A DNA stretch of 20,845 nt from an uncultured beta proteobacterium. Lineage in GTDB: Bacteria; Pseudomonadota; Gammaproteobacteria; Burkholderiales; Burkholderiaceae_C. The translations under genes and the position numbers were made by a program. Where the stretch lies: assembly GCA_903870955.1 (NCBI GenBank), contig CAIQEX010000627.1, positions 1 through 20,845 of the forward strand. Direction: 5' to 3'. This document shows positions 1 to 8,373 of this stretch, piece by piece. Under the pieces are notes generated by a model. It saw only the letters and a list, made by a program, of their open reading frames with translations, did no database searches and was not told the origin of the DNA. How positions within the stretch are numbered: the stretch's first letter is position 1; each line of letters begins with the position of its first letter.

Positions 1-740
1 CAGTCGATCACTGACAGCTTCACAGCCGTGAGCTCAGATGGAACGGCCAGCCAACTGGTGACGGTGACGATCAACGGAACCAACGACGTGCCCGTGATTG
101 GTGGCGTGCATACAGGCGCAGTGCAGGAAGACACTAATGTGGTGAGCAACCAGCTCAACGCCAACGGCCTGCTGAGCATTGTGGATGCGGACCAGGGCCA
201 GTCGAACTTTGCGCCACAAACCAGCGCAGCCGGAACCTACGGCACGTTCACGTTGGCAGCAGACGGCCACTGGACTTACAAGGCAGACAACACCCAGACC
301 GCGATTCAGCAGCTCGGCGCAACGCAGTCGATCACTGACAGCTTCACAGCGGTGAGCTCGGATGGAACGGCTAGCCAGTTGGTGACGGTGACAATCAACG
401 GCACCAACGACGTACCCGTGATTGGTGGCGTGCATACGGGCGCAGTGCAGGAAGACACCAACGTGGTGAGCAACCAGCTCAACGCCAACGGCCTGCTGAG
501 CATTGTGGACGCGGACCAGGGCCAGTCGACCTTTGCGCCACAAACCAGCGCAGGCGGAACCTACGGCACGTTCACGTTGGCAGCAGACGGCCACTGGACC
601 TACAAGGCAGACAACACACAGACCGCGATTCAGCAGTTGGGCGCAACGCAGTCGATCACTGACAGCTTCACGGCAGTGAGCTCGGATGGAACAGCTAGCC
701 AGTTAGTGACAGTGACGATCAACGGCACCAACGACGTGCC
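1..740 (+). repeat. Tandem 324-bp repeats encoding 108-residue VCBS-type units
   Basis: The sequence beginning cagtcgatcactgacagctt recurs at 1, 325 and 649, an exact period of 324 bp (108 codons). Units 1-324 and 325-648 are complete in the window, and the third breaks off at about 740 where the protein changes from NDVPVIGG to NDVPTITT. Hand comparison of the two full units gives about 18 base differences (about 94% identity), of which only two change the amino acid (N to T and A to G). The array very likely continues upstream of base 1. Such repeats recombine easily, so the true copy number may differ in an assembly made from short reads. Confidence 0.95.
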
Positions 741-3588
741 CACGATCACTACAGATTCTGGCAACCTCGGTAACGCCCATGATCTGGTCAGCGAGGCGAT
801 GCTGTCTGGTGGGACGCAACAAGGTGGCGGTTCCACCGTCGCAACGGGAACTTTTACTGTTGGCGATGCCGATGGTCTTGGCGATATCAAGTCCGTGACC
901 ATCGGTGGGGTAGAACTTGTAGCCGGTCAAAATTACGCGGGTGCACACGGCCTCCTGCACATCGACAGCTACGTTGGTGGCGTAGCAAGTTACACCTATA
1001 CGCTAACTTCTGCGAATCACGGTGCGTCCGCCAATGACGGAGCGTCTATTGCTATTGGCGGTGAAACCTTCGCGCTGAAGGTCACGGACAAATCGAATGC
1101 GACATCGACTGCCACGATCGCGATTGACGTTAAGGATGACGCGCCTCTGGCTTCAGCTACCCCACTGACCGTGTCCGTAAGTGAGGGTGGAAACCGTATT
1201 GTGGGCAACGACGTCGTGCTGATCATTGATCGTTCCGGCAGCATGGCGGGTACAGAGCTTACGAATTTGAAGGCATCGATCAAGGCTTTGTTCGACAGCG
1301 GGTCTGTGCATTCCGTATTCATTACGTCTTTCTCCAACACGGCAACGTTCCACAGTTCAGGTGTTAACGGAGGTTGGTTCACAAACCTGACCGATGCGTA
1401 CGCCGCAGTGAACTCGATACAGGCGAGTGGGCAAACCGATTACGACTTGGCGCTGAAAACGGTCACTTCCAACTTCGCGCCACCTCCACCCGGCGGAAAC
1501 CAATTGGTATCGGTGTTTATCTCGGATGGACAGCCGAACCTCGCCAGCAATGCAAGTACGCCTGGTATCGACACGACTGAAGAGTCGAGTTGGTACAACT
1601 TCTTGCAGACCAAAGGCTTTAGCAACTCCTATGCGGTTGGTTTTGCCGGCCTCACCGCCGCCAACACAGGCTTCCTGGAGCCAATCGCCTGGCATGCGCC
1701 AGAAGTAGCCGGTACCTACACCACAGGTGCCGCCGATCCGAATGTCATGGTGGTCGCAAAAGCCAGCGACGTGGCCAACGCATTGCTCACCGTAGTCACT
1801 GTGTCGCATACCGTCACAGGCAATGTGTTGAGCGGGGAACTAGGTGCTGATCAACCGTTCTCTCTGGTTTCTGTAACGGTCGGTGGCACAACCTACACCT
1901 TTGACAGTACCCATACGTCATACAGCGTGAATACAACTGCGGGCGCCTTGACAATCAAGAGCACGGGTGAATATGCCTTTACCGGTATCTCCAGTGTGGG
2001 GACCACCGGTCTGACCGTACCAATGAGTTACGTTATCAGTGATGCAGATGGCGATCAGGCCAATCGAACGCTCAACCTGTCTGTTACCGATGGCGTGCCT
2101 ACGGCCGTGGCGGATAACGTTACGGCCGTCGAAGGCCATTGGCAAGCGACTGCAGCCAATACAGTGGACAGCATTAGCTACGTCGTTCCAGCCCATTGGA
2201 GTGCGGCGGCGGCTTCGACCAATTCGGCCATTGGCATCGCGGGGTCAATTGACCCATCGGCAGGCTTAGGACCTTTGTCCGTCAAGTCGGCAAACTTCAC
2301 AGTAGCGGCCGATGCGACGCACACTGCGAGTATCAGCATGGGGCTCACGTTAAATGGTATGAGTACCAACGACACCATGTCGGTGGCTCTCTATGACGCC
2401 AATGGTCCTAAGGTCGTCGAAGTGCAAAGTATTTCAGCCAGCGGCACCGTCACTTTTTCCAATATTGCATCCGGTGGAAACTACTACTTTGTGGCAACCG
2501 GTACCGAGGCAGCTACCGGCACGGGCAATTTCAGGTTCACTTTCAGCACAAACGCTTCCGTAACGCAGTACACCTACACACCCGATACCCCTGCCACGGC
2601 CAATGTCTCAACGCGCGACTTGTCCTGGGTGGCGCCGACAGCTACGGCGGGCAATGTATTGACCAATGACCTAGCTGGACCCAATGGCAGTTTGCATTTG
2701 ACGCAAGTGACTGCCGGATCAACGACGGCCTCTGTGAGCACCACAACGGCTGCCGATGTGGTCGGCACTTATGGCACTTTGCATATTGATTCGACCGGTG
2801 CCTACACCTACACTCCGGCCGCTGGAGACTTCCAGCCGGGGGCCACGGACCGATTCACCTATACCGTGGCAGATGCCAACGGACATACGTCGACCGCTGA
2901 TTTGACAGTGGCCTTGAACAATTACACCTATGCGACTGGAACAAACTTGGTTGCGGGCACCGATGGTGCCGACAACCTGACCGGCGCTGCCGGTGGGCAT
3001 CAGGTGTTGTACGGCGGTTGGGGTGACGACACGCTGACTGGCGTCGGCAATGACCGTCTGATTGGTGGTGCTGGCAATGACCATCTGGTGGCTGGAGCCG
3101 GCGGATCCAATGTGCTGATCGGCGGTGCAGGTGACGATACGATGACGGGCAGCGCAGCTGGGGCGGACGTATTCAAGTGGGCTCTGGCGGATCAGGGTAC
3201 GGTTGGCACGCCAGCTATTGATCACATCACCAATTTCAATACGGCGTCCATTCCAAATGGGGGCGACGTGCTGGACCTGCGTGACCTGCTGCAAGGCGAG
3301 CACAGCGGAGCAGCAATGCCTGGTGCGGCCCTGTCCGGCAGTTTGGACCAGTTCCTTAAGTTCGAATTTTCCGGTTCAACGCTGGTCCTGGATGTGATGC
3401 CGGATGCCACACACTCAAATGCAGTAACGCAAAAAATCGTGCTCGACAACATTACCGGTGCGGATCTCAACGCAGCCAGGGATAACCTGGCCCATGCAGT
3501 GGACCCCACTTACTCTGGTAGCCACATCAGCGATGCAGAGTTGTTGAAGAAACTGGTCGACACGGGTCACCTCAAGACCGACGTCTAA
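1..3588 (+). CDS. Giant type I-secreted RTX/VCBS-repeat adhesin with vWA domain (5' end outside window)
   Basis: The reading frame is open from base 1 to a TAA at 3586-3588, giving 1195 residues of a larger protein. It starts with two full 108-residue VCBS-type repeats and part of a third. Further Ig/VCBS-like domains follow. A von Willebrand A domain at about 1204-1795 has a MIDAS motif DRSGS at 1228-1242, a TDYD segment and an SDGQ segment. A beta-rich segment at about 2137-2640 is not recognised. Three GGxGxD nonapeptides occupy about 2950-3160, and the last 130 residues have the GADVF...DVLDLRDLL form of type I secretion C-termini. By family knowledge this is a LapA/BapA-like cell-surface adhesin, exported by an ABC transporter, membrane-fusion protein and TolC channel, with calcium-dependent folding of the RTX part. 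The downstream lapD/lapG pair suggests c-di-GMP-controlled release. The N-terminal retention region and LapG site lie outside the window. The role in biofilm formation is inference. Confidence 0.93.
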   Translation, partial: QSITDSFTAVSSDGTASQLVTVTINGTNDVPVIGGVHTGAVQEDTNVVSNQLNANGLLSIVDADQGQSNFAPQTSAAGTYGTFTLAADGHWTYKADNTQTAIQQLGATQSITDSFTAVSSDGTASQLVTVTINGTNDVPVIGGVHTGAVQEDTNVVSNQLNANGLLSIVDADQGQSTFAPQTSAGGTYGTFTLAADGHWTYKADNTQTAIQQLGATQSITDSFTAVSSDGTASQLVTVTINGTNDVPTITTDSGNLGNAHDLVSEAMLSGGTQQGGGSTVATGTFTVGDADGLGDIKSVTIGGVELVAGQNYAGAHGLLHIDSYVGGVASYTYTLTSANHGASANDGASIAIGGETFALKVTDKSNATSTATIAIDVKDDAPLASATPLTVSVSEGGNRIVGNDVVLIIDRSGSMAGTELTNLKASIKALFDSGSVHSVFITSFSNTATFHSSGVNGGWFTNLTDAYAAVNSIQASGQTDYDLALKTVTSNFAPPPPGGNQLVSVFISDGQPNLASNASTPGIDTTEESSWYNFLQTKGFSNSYAVGFAGLTAANTGFLEPIAWHAPEVAGTYTTGAADPNVMVVAKASDVANALLTVVTVSHTVTGNVLSGELGADQPFSLVSVTVGGTTYTFDSTHTSYSVNTTAGALTIKSTGEYAFTGISSVGTTGLTVPMSYVISDADGDQANRTLNLSVTDGVPTAVADNVTAVEGHWQATAANTVDSISYVVPAHWSAAAASTNSAIGIAGSIDPSAGLGPLSVKSANFTVAADATHTASISMGLTLNGMSTNDTMSVALYDANGPKVVEVQSISASGTVTFSNIASGGNYYFVATGTEAATGTGNFRFTFSTNASVTQYTYTPDTPATANVSTRDLSWVAPTATAGNVLTNDLAGPNGSLHLTQVTAGSTTASVSTTTAADVVGTYGTLHIDSTGAYTYTPAAGDFQPGATDRFTYTVADANGHTSTADLTVALNNYTYATGTNLVAGTDGADNLTGAAGGHQVLYGGWGDDTLTGVGNDRLIGGAGNDHLVAGAGGSNVLIGGAGDDTMTGSAAGADVFKWALADQGTVGTPAIDHITNFNTASIPNGGDVLDLRDLLQGEHSGAAMPGAALSGSLDQFLKFEFSGSTLVLDVMPDATHSNAVTQKIVLDNITGADLNAARDNLAHAVDPTYSGSHISDAELLKKLVDTGHLKTDV

Positions 3589-3601
3589 ACCCGGCCTTTA
3601 G

Positions 3602-3650
3602 TCCCCCGCACCACTGAGAGTTTGTCCCAGTGATTCGGGGGATATTTATT
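3602..3650 (+). terminator. Rho-independent terminator after the adhesin gene
   Basis: The arms tcccccg (3602-3608) and cggggga (3636-3642) pair perfectly. After a 3x3 internal loop, a second stem pairs cactg (3612-3616) with cagtg (3628-3632) and closes an 11-base loop. The stem is followed by an A/T-rich tatttatttta tract. It lies 14 bases after the adhesin stop codon, so the adhesin is probably transcribed separately from the channel gene that follows. Confidence 0.8.
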
Positions 3651-3866
3651 TTATGAATTCGCAGTTTTAGCATTTATTGTGAAAGTAACTGCAGCCGGAA
3701 TGGGTATTGGAATCGGATAAATAGATAGAAATTGGTTGAAACAGGTAGGACTTGGCATTTGCGGCTATTTTTGCCGGCTAACTTAATCTGGCGTGTCGGC
3801 AATGCATGCATACTGACGGCTTGTTGCCCTTCAAGTTGCAGCTGTAAAAATACATAATCCCAGAAT
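3651..3866 (+). promoter_or_regulatory. Intergenic region before the channel gene, probable promoter region
   Basis: These 216 bases lie between the adhesin terminator and the ATG of the TolC-OmpA gene and contain no credible gene. The stretch is more A/T-rich than its surroundings, as expected for a promoter region. The best sigma-70-like pair I can find is TTGTTG at about 3823 with TAAAAA/TAAAAT 18 bases downstream, close to the ATG. It matches the consensus only moderately. No clear Shine-Dalgarno sequence precedes the ATG at 3867. Confidence 0.35.
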
Positions 3867-5900
3867 ATGTCAAGCACTTTCAAGTTTTCTTTTCTAGCCG
3901 CGTCCATAGCGCTTAGTTTCTCGGTGACTGCGCAGACGGCAAGTTCCCAAGCTTTGCCGGATCCGCTTGTGCAGGCTGTGCGCAAAGCGGTGGCCAGCAA
4001 CCCCGACGTACAGGCAAGGTGGAATGGCTTCAAGGCAGCTGACAGCCAGCGCAATGTGGCCAAAGCCGGTTTCCTGCCCCAGATTAATTTGTCGGGTTCC
4101 GTGGGCTATGAGAGCCGCGTCAGCAGTGGCATTAATCTGGGCAACTATGACCTGTCGTCGGCTCAACTGAGTCTGGATCAGATATTGTTTGATGGTGGGT
4201 TTACTGCCAATGAAGTCAAACGCCTGAATGCCGCAAAACTCACCCGCTATTACGAGCTGCTGGATGCAGCAGAAACTGCCGCCCTGGAAGCTACACGTGC
4301 CTATGCCGATGTTGCCCGCTACCGTGAACTGGTGGACCTCGCGACGCAAAACTACATTGAGCACAAACAGGCGGCGACTCTGGTCGAAGAGCGGGCAAAT
4401 TCCGGTGTTGGGCGTCGCGTTGACGTGGAGCAGGCCAATGGCCGCTTGGCTCTGGCGGAGTCCAATCTCCTGACCGAACTAACCAACCTCCACGACGTCA
4501 GCGCCCGCTATTTGCGGGTGGTAGGCGAAAAGCCGTCGGGCACTCTGCCCAGTCTGCCTGAACCTTTCAAACTGGCACCGCTACCAGCTTCCACCGACGC
4601 CTTGATGCGTGACGGGTTGCCACACAGCCCGGTGCTGTTGGCTGCCGTTCAAAACGCACGTTCAAACCGCATGGCCATAGATACGGCCAAGTCTAGCTTT
4701 ATGCCACGGGTTGATCTGCAGGTTTATGGCAACCAGGGCCGAAACTCCGGCGGCGCGATTGGCGACAGCCATTCACAGGGCGTGGCGATTGCCCTGAGCT
4801 ACAACTTGTACCGGGGCGGTGCCGACCAGGCGAAAGAAAAGCAGGCGGTCAATTTGGCAGATCAAGCGCGTGACCAGCAAGAAAAAGCCTGCCGCGATGT
4901 GCGTCAGACCCTGTCGCTGGCCTACAGCGATGCGCGTAGCCTGAATGAGCAGTTGGGCTACATCGATCGGCATCGTCTGGCTACTGAGAAAACGCGGGAA
5001 GCCTATCGTCAGCAGTTTGATATTGGCCAGCGCACCTTGCTGGATTTGCTGGATACACAAAACGAATTTTTTGAGGCCTCGCGTTCCTACATCAATTCCC
5101 GCCACGACCAGGCGGCTGCGCAAGCGCGTACGCTGGCCGCAATGGGGCAACTGGTTGTTGCCATGGGAGCAGGCAGAACGGATATTCCCGGTGCCGATGA
5201 AGCTGGCGTGGAAGCCGGAGATTTAACGCCCGCGGACCTGTGCCCGATGGAAGAGTCGGTGGTGGACACGCTGGAGAAAATCAAGGCCCAAGCCGTGATT
5301 CCGGTGCGCACGCGTTCTGCTCCGGCGCCAGTTCCAGCACCTGTACCTGTGACTGGCTCCAAGGACTGTGGACGCATTACCCTTTTGCCGGAAGAGACCG
5401 GAAAGCCAGGGCGCCTGGATATCAAGGGTGAGAAATCGGGTGAGGTAAAACTGGATAAGGCCTATGCCGTCAGCCAGGATGGTTGTGACAAGGTGTTGCC
5501 AGGGCAGTCCAATGCGGACGAAGTGACGACCCGATACAAGGCTACGCTCGATCTGCTGCCAGCCGCTGCGCGCTACTACCGTATCAATTTCCTGTTTGGC
5601 AAAGATGAGATGTTGCCTCAGTCCAGTGTGGTCTTCCGGGCATTGCTGGATGACTATCGCAAGACGGGCGCGCCCGAAGTCACGATAATCGGCCACGCCG
5701 ACAAGACGGGTGATCCAGCCTTCAACCTCGATTTGTCGCAGCGCAGGGCCAAAGCGGTCTTTGAAATGTTGACCAAAGAAGGCGATGTTCCTGCGGCGGC
5801 AATAGAACAGGCATGGCGCGGTGATCTGGACCCCATCGCCGGAACCGAAGGCGCGAAGGCAGAGCCACGCAATCGTCGCGTTGAAGTCAAGATTCAATAA
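3867..5900 (+). CDS. TolC-type outer-membrane channel fused to a C-terminal OmpA-like domain
   Basis: The protein has 677 residues. A signal peptide (hydrophobic residues 7-20, probable cleavage near VTA-QT) precedes a TolC/OEP-family region at about 32-440, with the usual two internal halves and the RTLLDLLDTQNEFFEA segment typical of type I secretion channels. A proline/alanine linker (PAPVPAPVPV, about 486-495) leads to an OmpA-like domain at about 570-677. This domain keeps the peptidoglycan-binding pair, D612 in GHADKTG and R627 in LSQRRA, followed by RNRRVEV. Ordinary TolC proteins have about 420-490 residues and lack this domain. Position directly after the adhesin suggests it is the adhesin's export channel, with the OmpA domain tying it to the cell wall. 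The FecR gene follows after 20 bases, probably in the same operon. The channel and OmpA assignments are firm; the partner is inferred. Confidence 0.93.
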   Translation: MSSTFKFSFLAASIALSFSVTAQTASSQALPDPLVQAVRKAVASNPDVQARWNGFKAADSQRNVAKAGFLPQINLSGSVGYESRVSSGINLGNYDLSSAQLSLDQILFDGGFTANEVKRLNAAKLTRYYELLDAAETAALEATRAYADVARYRELVDLATQNYIEHKQAATLVEERANSGVGRRVDVEQANGRLALAESNLLTELTNLHDVSARYLRVVGEKPSGTLPSLPEPFKLAPLPASTDALMRDGLPHSPVLLAAVQNARSNRMAIDTAKSSFMPRVDLQVYGNQGRNSGGAIGDSHSQGVAIALSYNLYRGGADQAKEKQAVNLADQARDQQEKACRDVRQTLSLAYSDARSLNEQLGYIDRHRLATEKTREAYRQQFDIGQRTLLDLLDTQNEFFEASRSYINSRHDQAAAQARTLAAMGQLVVAMGAGRTDIPGADEAGVEAGDLTPADLCPMEESVVDTLEKIKAQAVIPVRTRSAPAPVPAPVPVTGSKDCGRITLLPEETGKPGRLDIKGEKSGEVKLDKAYAVSQDGCDKVLPGQSNADEVTTRYKATLDLLPAAARYYRINFLFGKDEMLPQSSVVFRALLDDYRKTGAPEVTIIGHADKTGDPAFNLDLSQRRAKAVFEMLTKEGDVPAAAIEQAWRGDLDPIAGTEGAKAEPRNRRVEVKIQ

Positions 5901-5920
5901 TCTCCACACAGGCTTTGAAA

Positions 5921-6403
5921 ATGAGCAAAGAACAAAACATCAAGCAAACGTGGTTAGCTAAAACCCACCTATCGGCGCAAGTTGCAATGGCTTTTTATTG
6001 CCTGCTGGGGAGCGGTTTCGTCCATGCAGAAATGGAAGCCGGCGTCGTCAAAAAGCTGGTGGGTGCGGTTGAAATAGTGCGCGGTGGTGCCCCCGTTGCG
6101 GTTGCCATTGGTACGCGCGTGCAGGTAGGTGACGTGGTCAAGACGTCTCCAAATGGCGGCGTGGGTTTGATGCTTAAGGACGAGTCACGCATGTCTTTGG
6201 GCGCAAACAGCCAAATGACGCTGGAGAAGTTTTCCTTTGACGCGAACACGTACGCTGGCAGTTTGCTGGTTAACGTTAAAAAAGGCAGCTTTGCCATGGT
6301 CTCCGGCCTGGTAGCGAAGAACAGTCCGACAGCCGCCCAGGTCAAGACTCCGACTGCCACAGCGACCGTTCGGGGCAGTACTTTTGCCGTCGAAGTGCCT
6401 TAA
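5921..6403 (+). CDS. Small exported FecR-domain protein
   Basis: The protein has 160 residues from the ATG at 5921. A TTG six bases earlier is in frame but a less likely start. Residues 1-36 look like a signal peptide ending at VHA-EME. The rest matches the FecR domain: GVVKKLVGAVEIVRGG, then VQVGDVVKTSPNGGVGLMLKD and SRMSLGANSQMTLEKF, ending with TPTATATVRGSTFAVEV. Classical FecR is a membrane anti-sigma regulator of iron-siderophore uptake. This protein has no cytoplasmic anti-sigma segment, no long transmembrane anchor, and no sigma-factor or TonB-receptor gene nearby. It ends right after the FecR domain. The gene begins 20 bases after the channel gene, so a periplasmic role in adhesin export or surface assembly is plausible but unproven. 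Confidence 0.85.
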   Translation: MSKEQNIKQTWLAKTHLSAQVAMAFYCLLGSGFVHAEMEAGVVKKLVGAVEIVRGGAPVAVAIGTRVQVGDVVKTSPNGGVGLMLKDESRMSLGANSQMTLEKFSFDANTYAGSLLVNVKKGSFAMVSGLVAKNSPTAAQVKTPTATATVRGSTFAVEVP

Positions 6404-6427
6404 ATCCGCGCGACTGGTTCTCGGGTT

Positions 6428-8341
6428 TTAGTTAACACCCGGACCGGTTGCCCCGTCAAAGCCCAGTTTGGCCAGAAGGGGCAAGTCCTCCTTCTTCTCC
6501 ACGCCCAGTGCCACGACGGTAATGCCGATGGCGTGTGCCACTTTGCATAGACCCATCAAAAACTCCTGGTTTCCAGGGTTGTCCGCAATGCCACGGATAT
6601 AGGTCGGGTGCACTTTGATGTAGTCCAGTCCGAGGTCGGCCAATTTGTCACTGTCTGCAAAGCGCTGGCCAAAGTATTCCACACCAATGCGGCAACCCAA
6701 TTGCTTGAGTGTGCGCGACAGATCCTGAAATGCATCGAATTGCCTAAACACCCCGTACTCAGGCACTTCAAACAGCAGGCGTTTGCAGACTTCCGGATAG
6801 GTCTTCAGCAGATTTGCCAGTTCATTGCGAAAGTGGAAATCGGCGATAGTCTCCGCCGAGAGATTGACGGCAATATCGCCCGAACTGTTTTGCAAATGTT
6901 CGATCGCCAGTTTGACTACCCCCAGGTCCAACGGGGCTGTCAGGTTGAGTTGGGCAGCCATGGGCATAAACTCGCCGGCCGTGAGCAAGGTGCCAGATGC
7001 ATCGGTCTTCAAACGCACCACGCCTTCGCGGTGCAGCGCACTTTTGCCATCGCCAGTTACGACGGGGAAGAAGCTCAATGTCAAATGGCCACCGCCCACC
7101 GCTTCCGTAAGCAAAGTGCGCCATGTTTCTGCCGGAACCGCCACCTTGGCGTTGTGGTCATCGACGGCTTCAAAAGTATTCGCACCTTTGATGGCGGCTT
7201 TGGCCAGCGCCTCGTCCGCAGCGGATAGCAAGCTGCCCAGACTTTGATCACGCACATACCGCACGGCGCCCAGGTGAAACATCTCCGGTAACTTGTCACT
7301 CCATTTGGGCCACACATCGCGGATCAGGCGGGCGTGGATGTCCGTCGCGGCTTCCTTGGCGGTCGCGTAACCGGGGCAGACGATTGCAAACTCTGCGGCA
7401 TTCACCCGACCGGCGCGCTGGCCCTGGCGATCGTTGCCGCTTTCGTACAGCGCGGTCCCGATGTCTTTGAGCAGTGCATCGGTACCCGGCCGTCCCAAAA
7501 TGGCATTGACCTCGTTCAGGTCGGGCAAACGCACCATCACCAGACTGCCGTTTCCATCCGACTGTTCGCCACTCAGTGCCTCCCGCAGGTGTGCCAGAAA
7601 GTATTCGCGGCTCGAAAGGCCTGTCAGGGGATCGCGATTGACCTTCTTGCGCAGCGTTTCCAATCGTGCGGACTCTTCGTTGAACATGGTCTTGATGCGG
7701 GTCACCATATCGTTCATACCGCGCGCAAGTGCTTTGAGTTCAGGGGTTCCGGGCTCAGGAATCAAAATGAAGCGGCGTTCGGCGATGGCCTGGGCCTGGT
7801 CGACCACATCGTTCAGCGGCCGGGTGATATAGCGAAGCAAGAACGTGCCCGCGATGCCGGTGCCCACGCCACCCAGCACAAACCACAGCAACAGATCCAA
7901 CGTACCATCCCACAGGCTCTTGTAGACGTACTGTTCCTGGCTGGCCAGCGTCAGGGTTCCGTATTGTTTCCAGTTGTCCTGCACCAAAGCCTGTCCAGGT
8001 TGCACAGCGATCGGAATCAGTCGGATAAACCAGTCCGGAGCACCTTCAATCTTGCCGTCAAAGACACGTTCCACCAGGGTCTCGCCTTTGGGCGAAACGA
8101 TGCGGATAAACCGGTAGTGACCGGCGTCGAATTGCGCGGCAACGTGCAGTTCCACCATCACCGGGTCCTTCGGCAATTGCGACAAGGAGAGCGCCAGCGC
8201 CGTGGCGTTGTCGATATTTTTCACCTGAAGTTGTTGCTGCAGGTATTGGCGGGCTGACAGTACGCTGGTAACAGTGCTGGCGGCAAAGGCCATTGCCATA
8301 ACCAGAATGATGGCGGCCCAAAGTTGTTTGATGAGTGACAT
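6428..8341 (-). CDS. lapD: LapD-like inner-membrane c-di-GMP receptor with degenerate GGDEF and EAL domains
   Basis: The protein has 637 residues. Transmembrane helix 1 is at about 8-28, a periplasmic domain of LapD/MoxY type at 29-148, helix 2 at about 149-170, and a HAMP domain at about 171-225. A GGDEF-type domain (about 235-385) has NAAEF (314-318) in place of GGDEF. An EAL-type domain (about 405-637) has EGV (439-441) in place of EAL, YFG in place of DDFG, and ALGVE in place of AEGVE. Catalytic activity is therefore unlikely, as in Pseudomonas LapD, where the EAL domain only binds c-di-GMP. W124 in the NWKQYG loop is a good candidate for the tryptophan with which LapD grips LapG. The gene lies 32 bases downstream of lapG on the same strand and converges on the FecR gene 24 bases away. 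Confidence 0.92.
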   Translation of the reverse strand: MSLIKQLWAAIILVMAMAFAASTVTSVLSARQYLQQQLQVKNIDNATALALSLSQLPKDPVMVELHVAAQFDAGHYRFIRIVSPKGETLVERVFDGKIEGAPDWFIRLIPIAVQPGQALVQDNWKQYGTLTLASQEQYVYKSLWDGTLDLLLWFVLGGVGTGIAGTFLLRYITRPLNDVVDQAQAIAERRFILIPEPGTPELKALARGMNDMVTRIKTMFNEESARLETLRKKVNRDPLTGLSSREYFLAHLREALSGEQSDGNGSLVMVRLPDLNEVNAILGRPGTDALLKDIGTALYESGNDRQGQRAGRVNAAEFAIVCPGYATAKEAATDIHARLIRDVWPKWSDKLPEMFHLGAVRYVRDQSLGSLLSAADEALAKAAIKGANTFEAVDDHNAKVAVPAETWRTLLTEAVGGGHLTLSFFPVVTGDGKSALHREGVVRLKTDASGTLLTAGEFMPMAAQLNLTAPLDLGVVKLAIEHLQNSSGDIAVNLSAETIADFHFRNELANLLKTYPEVCKRLLFEVPEYGVFRQFDAFQDLSRTLKQLGCRIGVEYFGQRFADSDKLADLGLDYIKVHPTYIRGIADNPGNQEFLMGLCKVAHAIGITVVALGVEKKEDLPLLAKLGFDGATGPGVN

Positions 8342-8373
8342 GGTGGTTTAGCCAGGTAGGTAAGTGTGATATC

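Noticed and set aside
34..594. 186-codon minus-strand frame in the adhesin repeats
   Set aside because: It repeats with the same 324-bp period as the adhesin and is only the antisense shadow of the tandem repeat.
5223..5909. 228-codon minus-strand frame opposite the OmpA-like domain
   Set aside because: The plus-strand OmpA domain has intact binding residues; the antisense frame shows no recognisable protein features.
6404..6430. Imperfect hairpin between the FecR gene and lapD stop codons
   Set aside because: The cgggt/acccg stem is only five base pairs, with a mismatched extension and no T-run outside lapD, so I do not call it a terminator.
7334..8257. 307-codon open frame on the plus strand inside lapD
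   Set aside because: It lies wholly opposite lapD, which has clear domains, and its translation has low-complexity composition without any motif.
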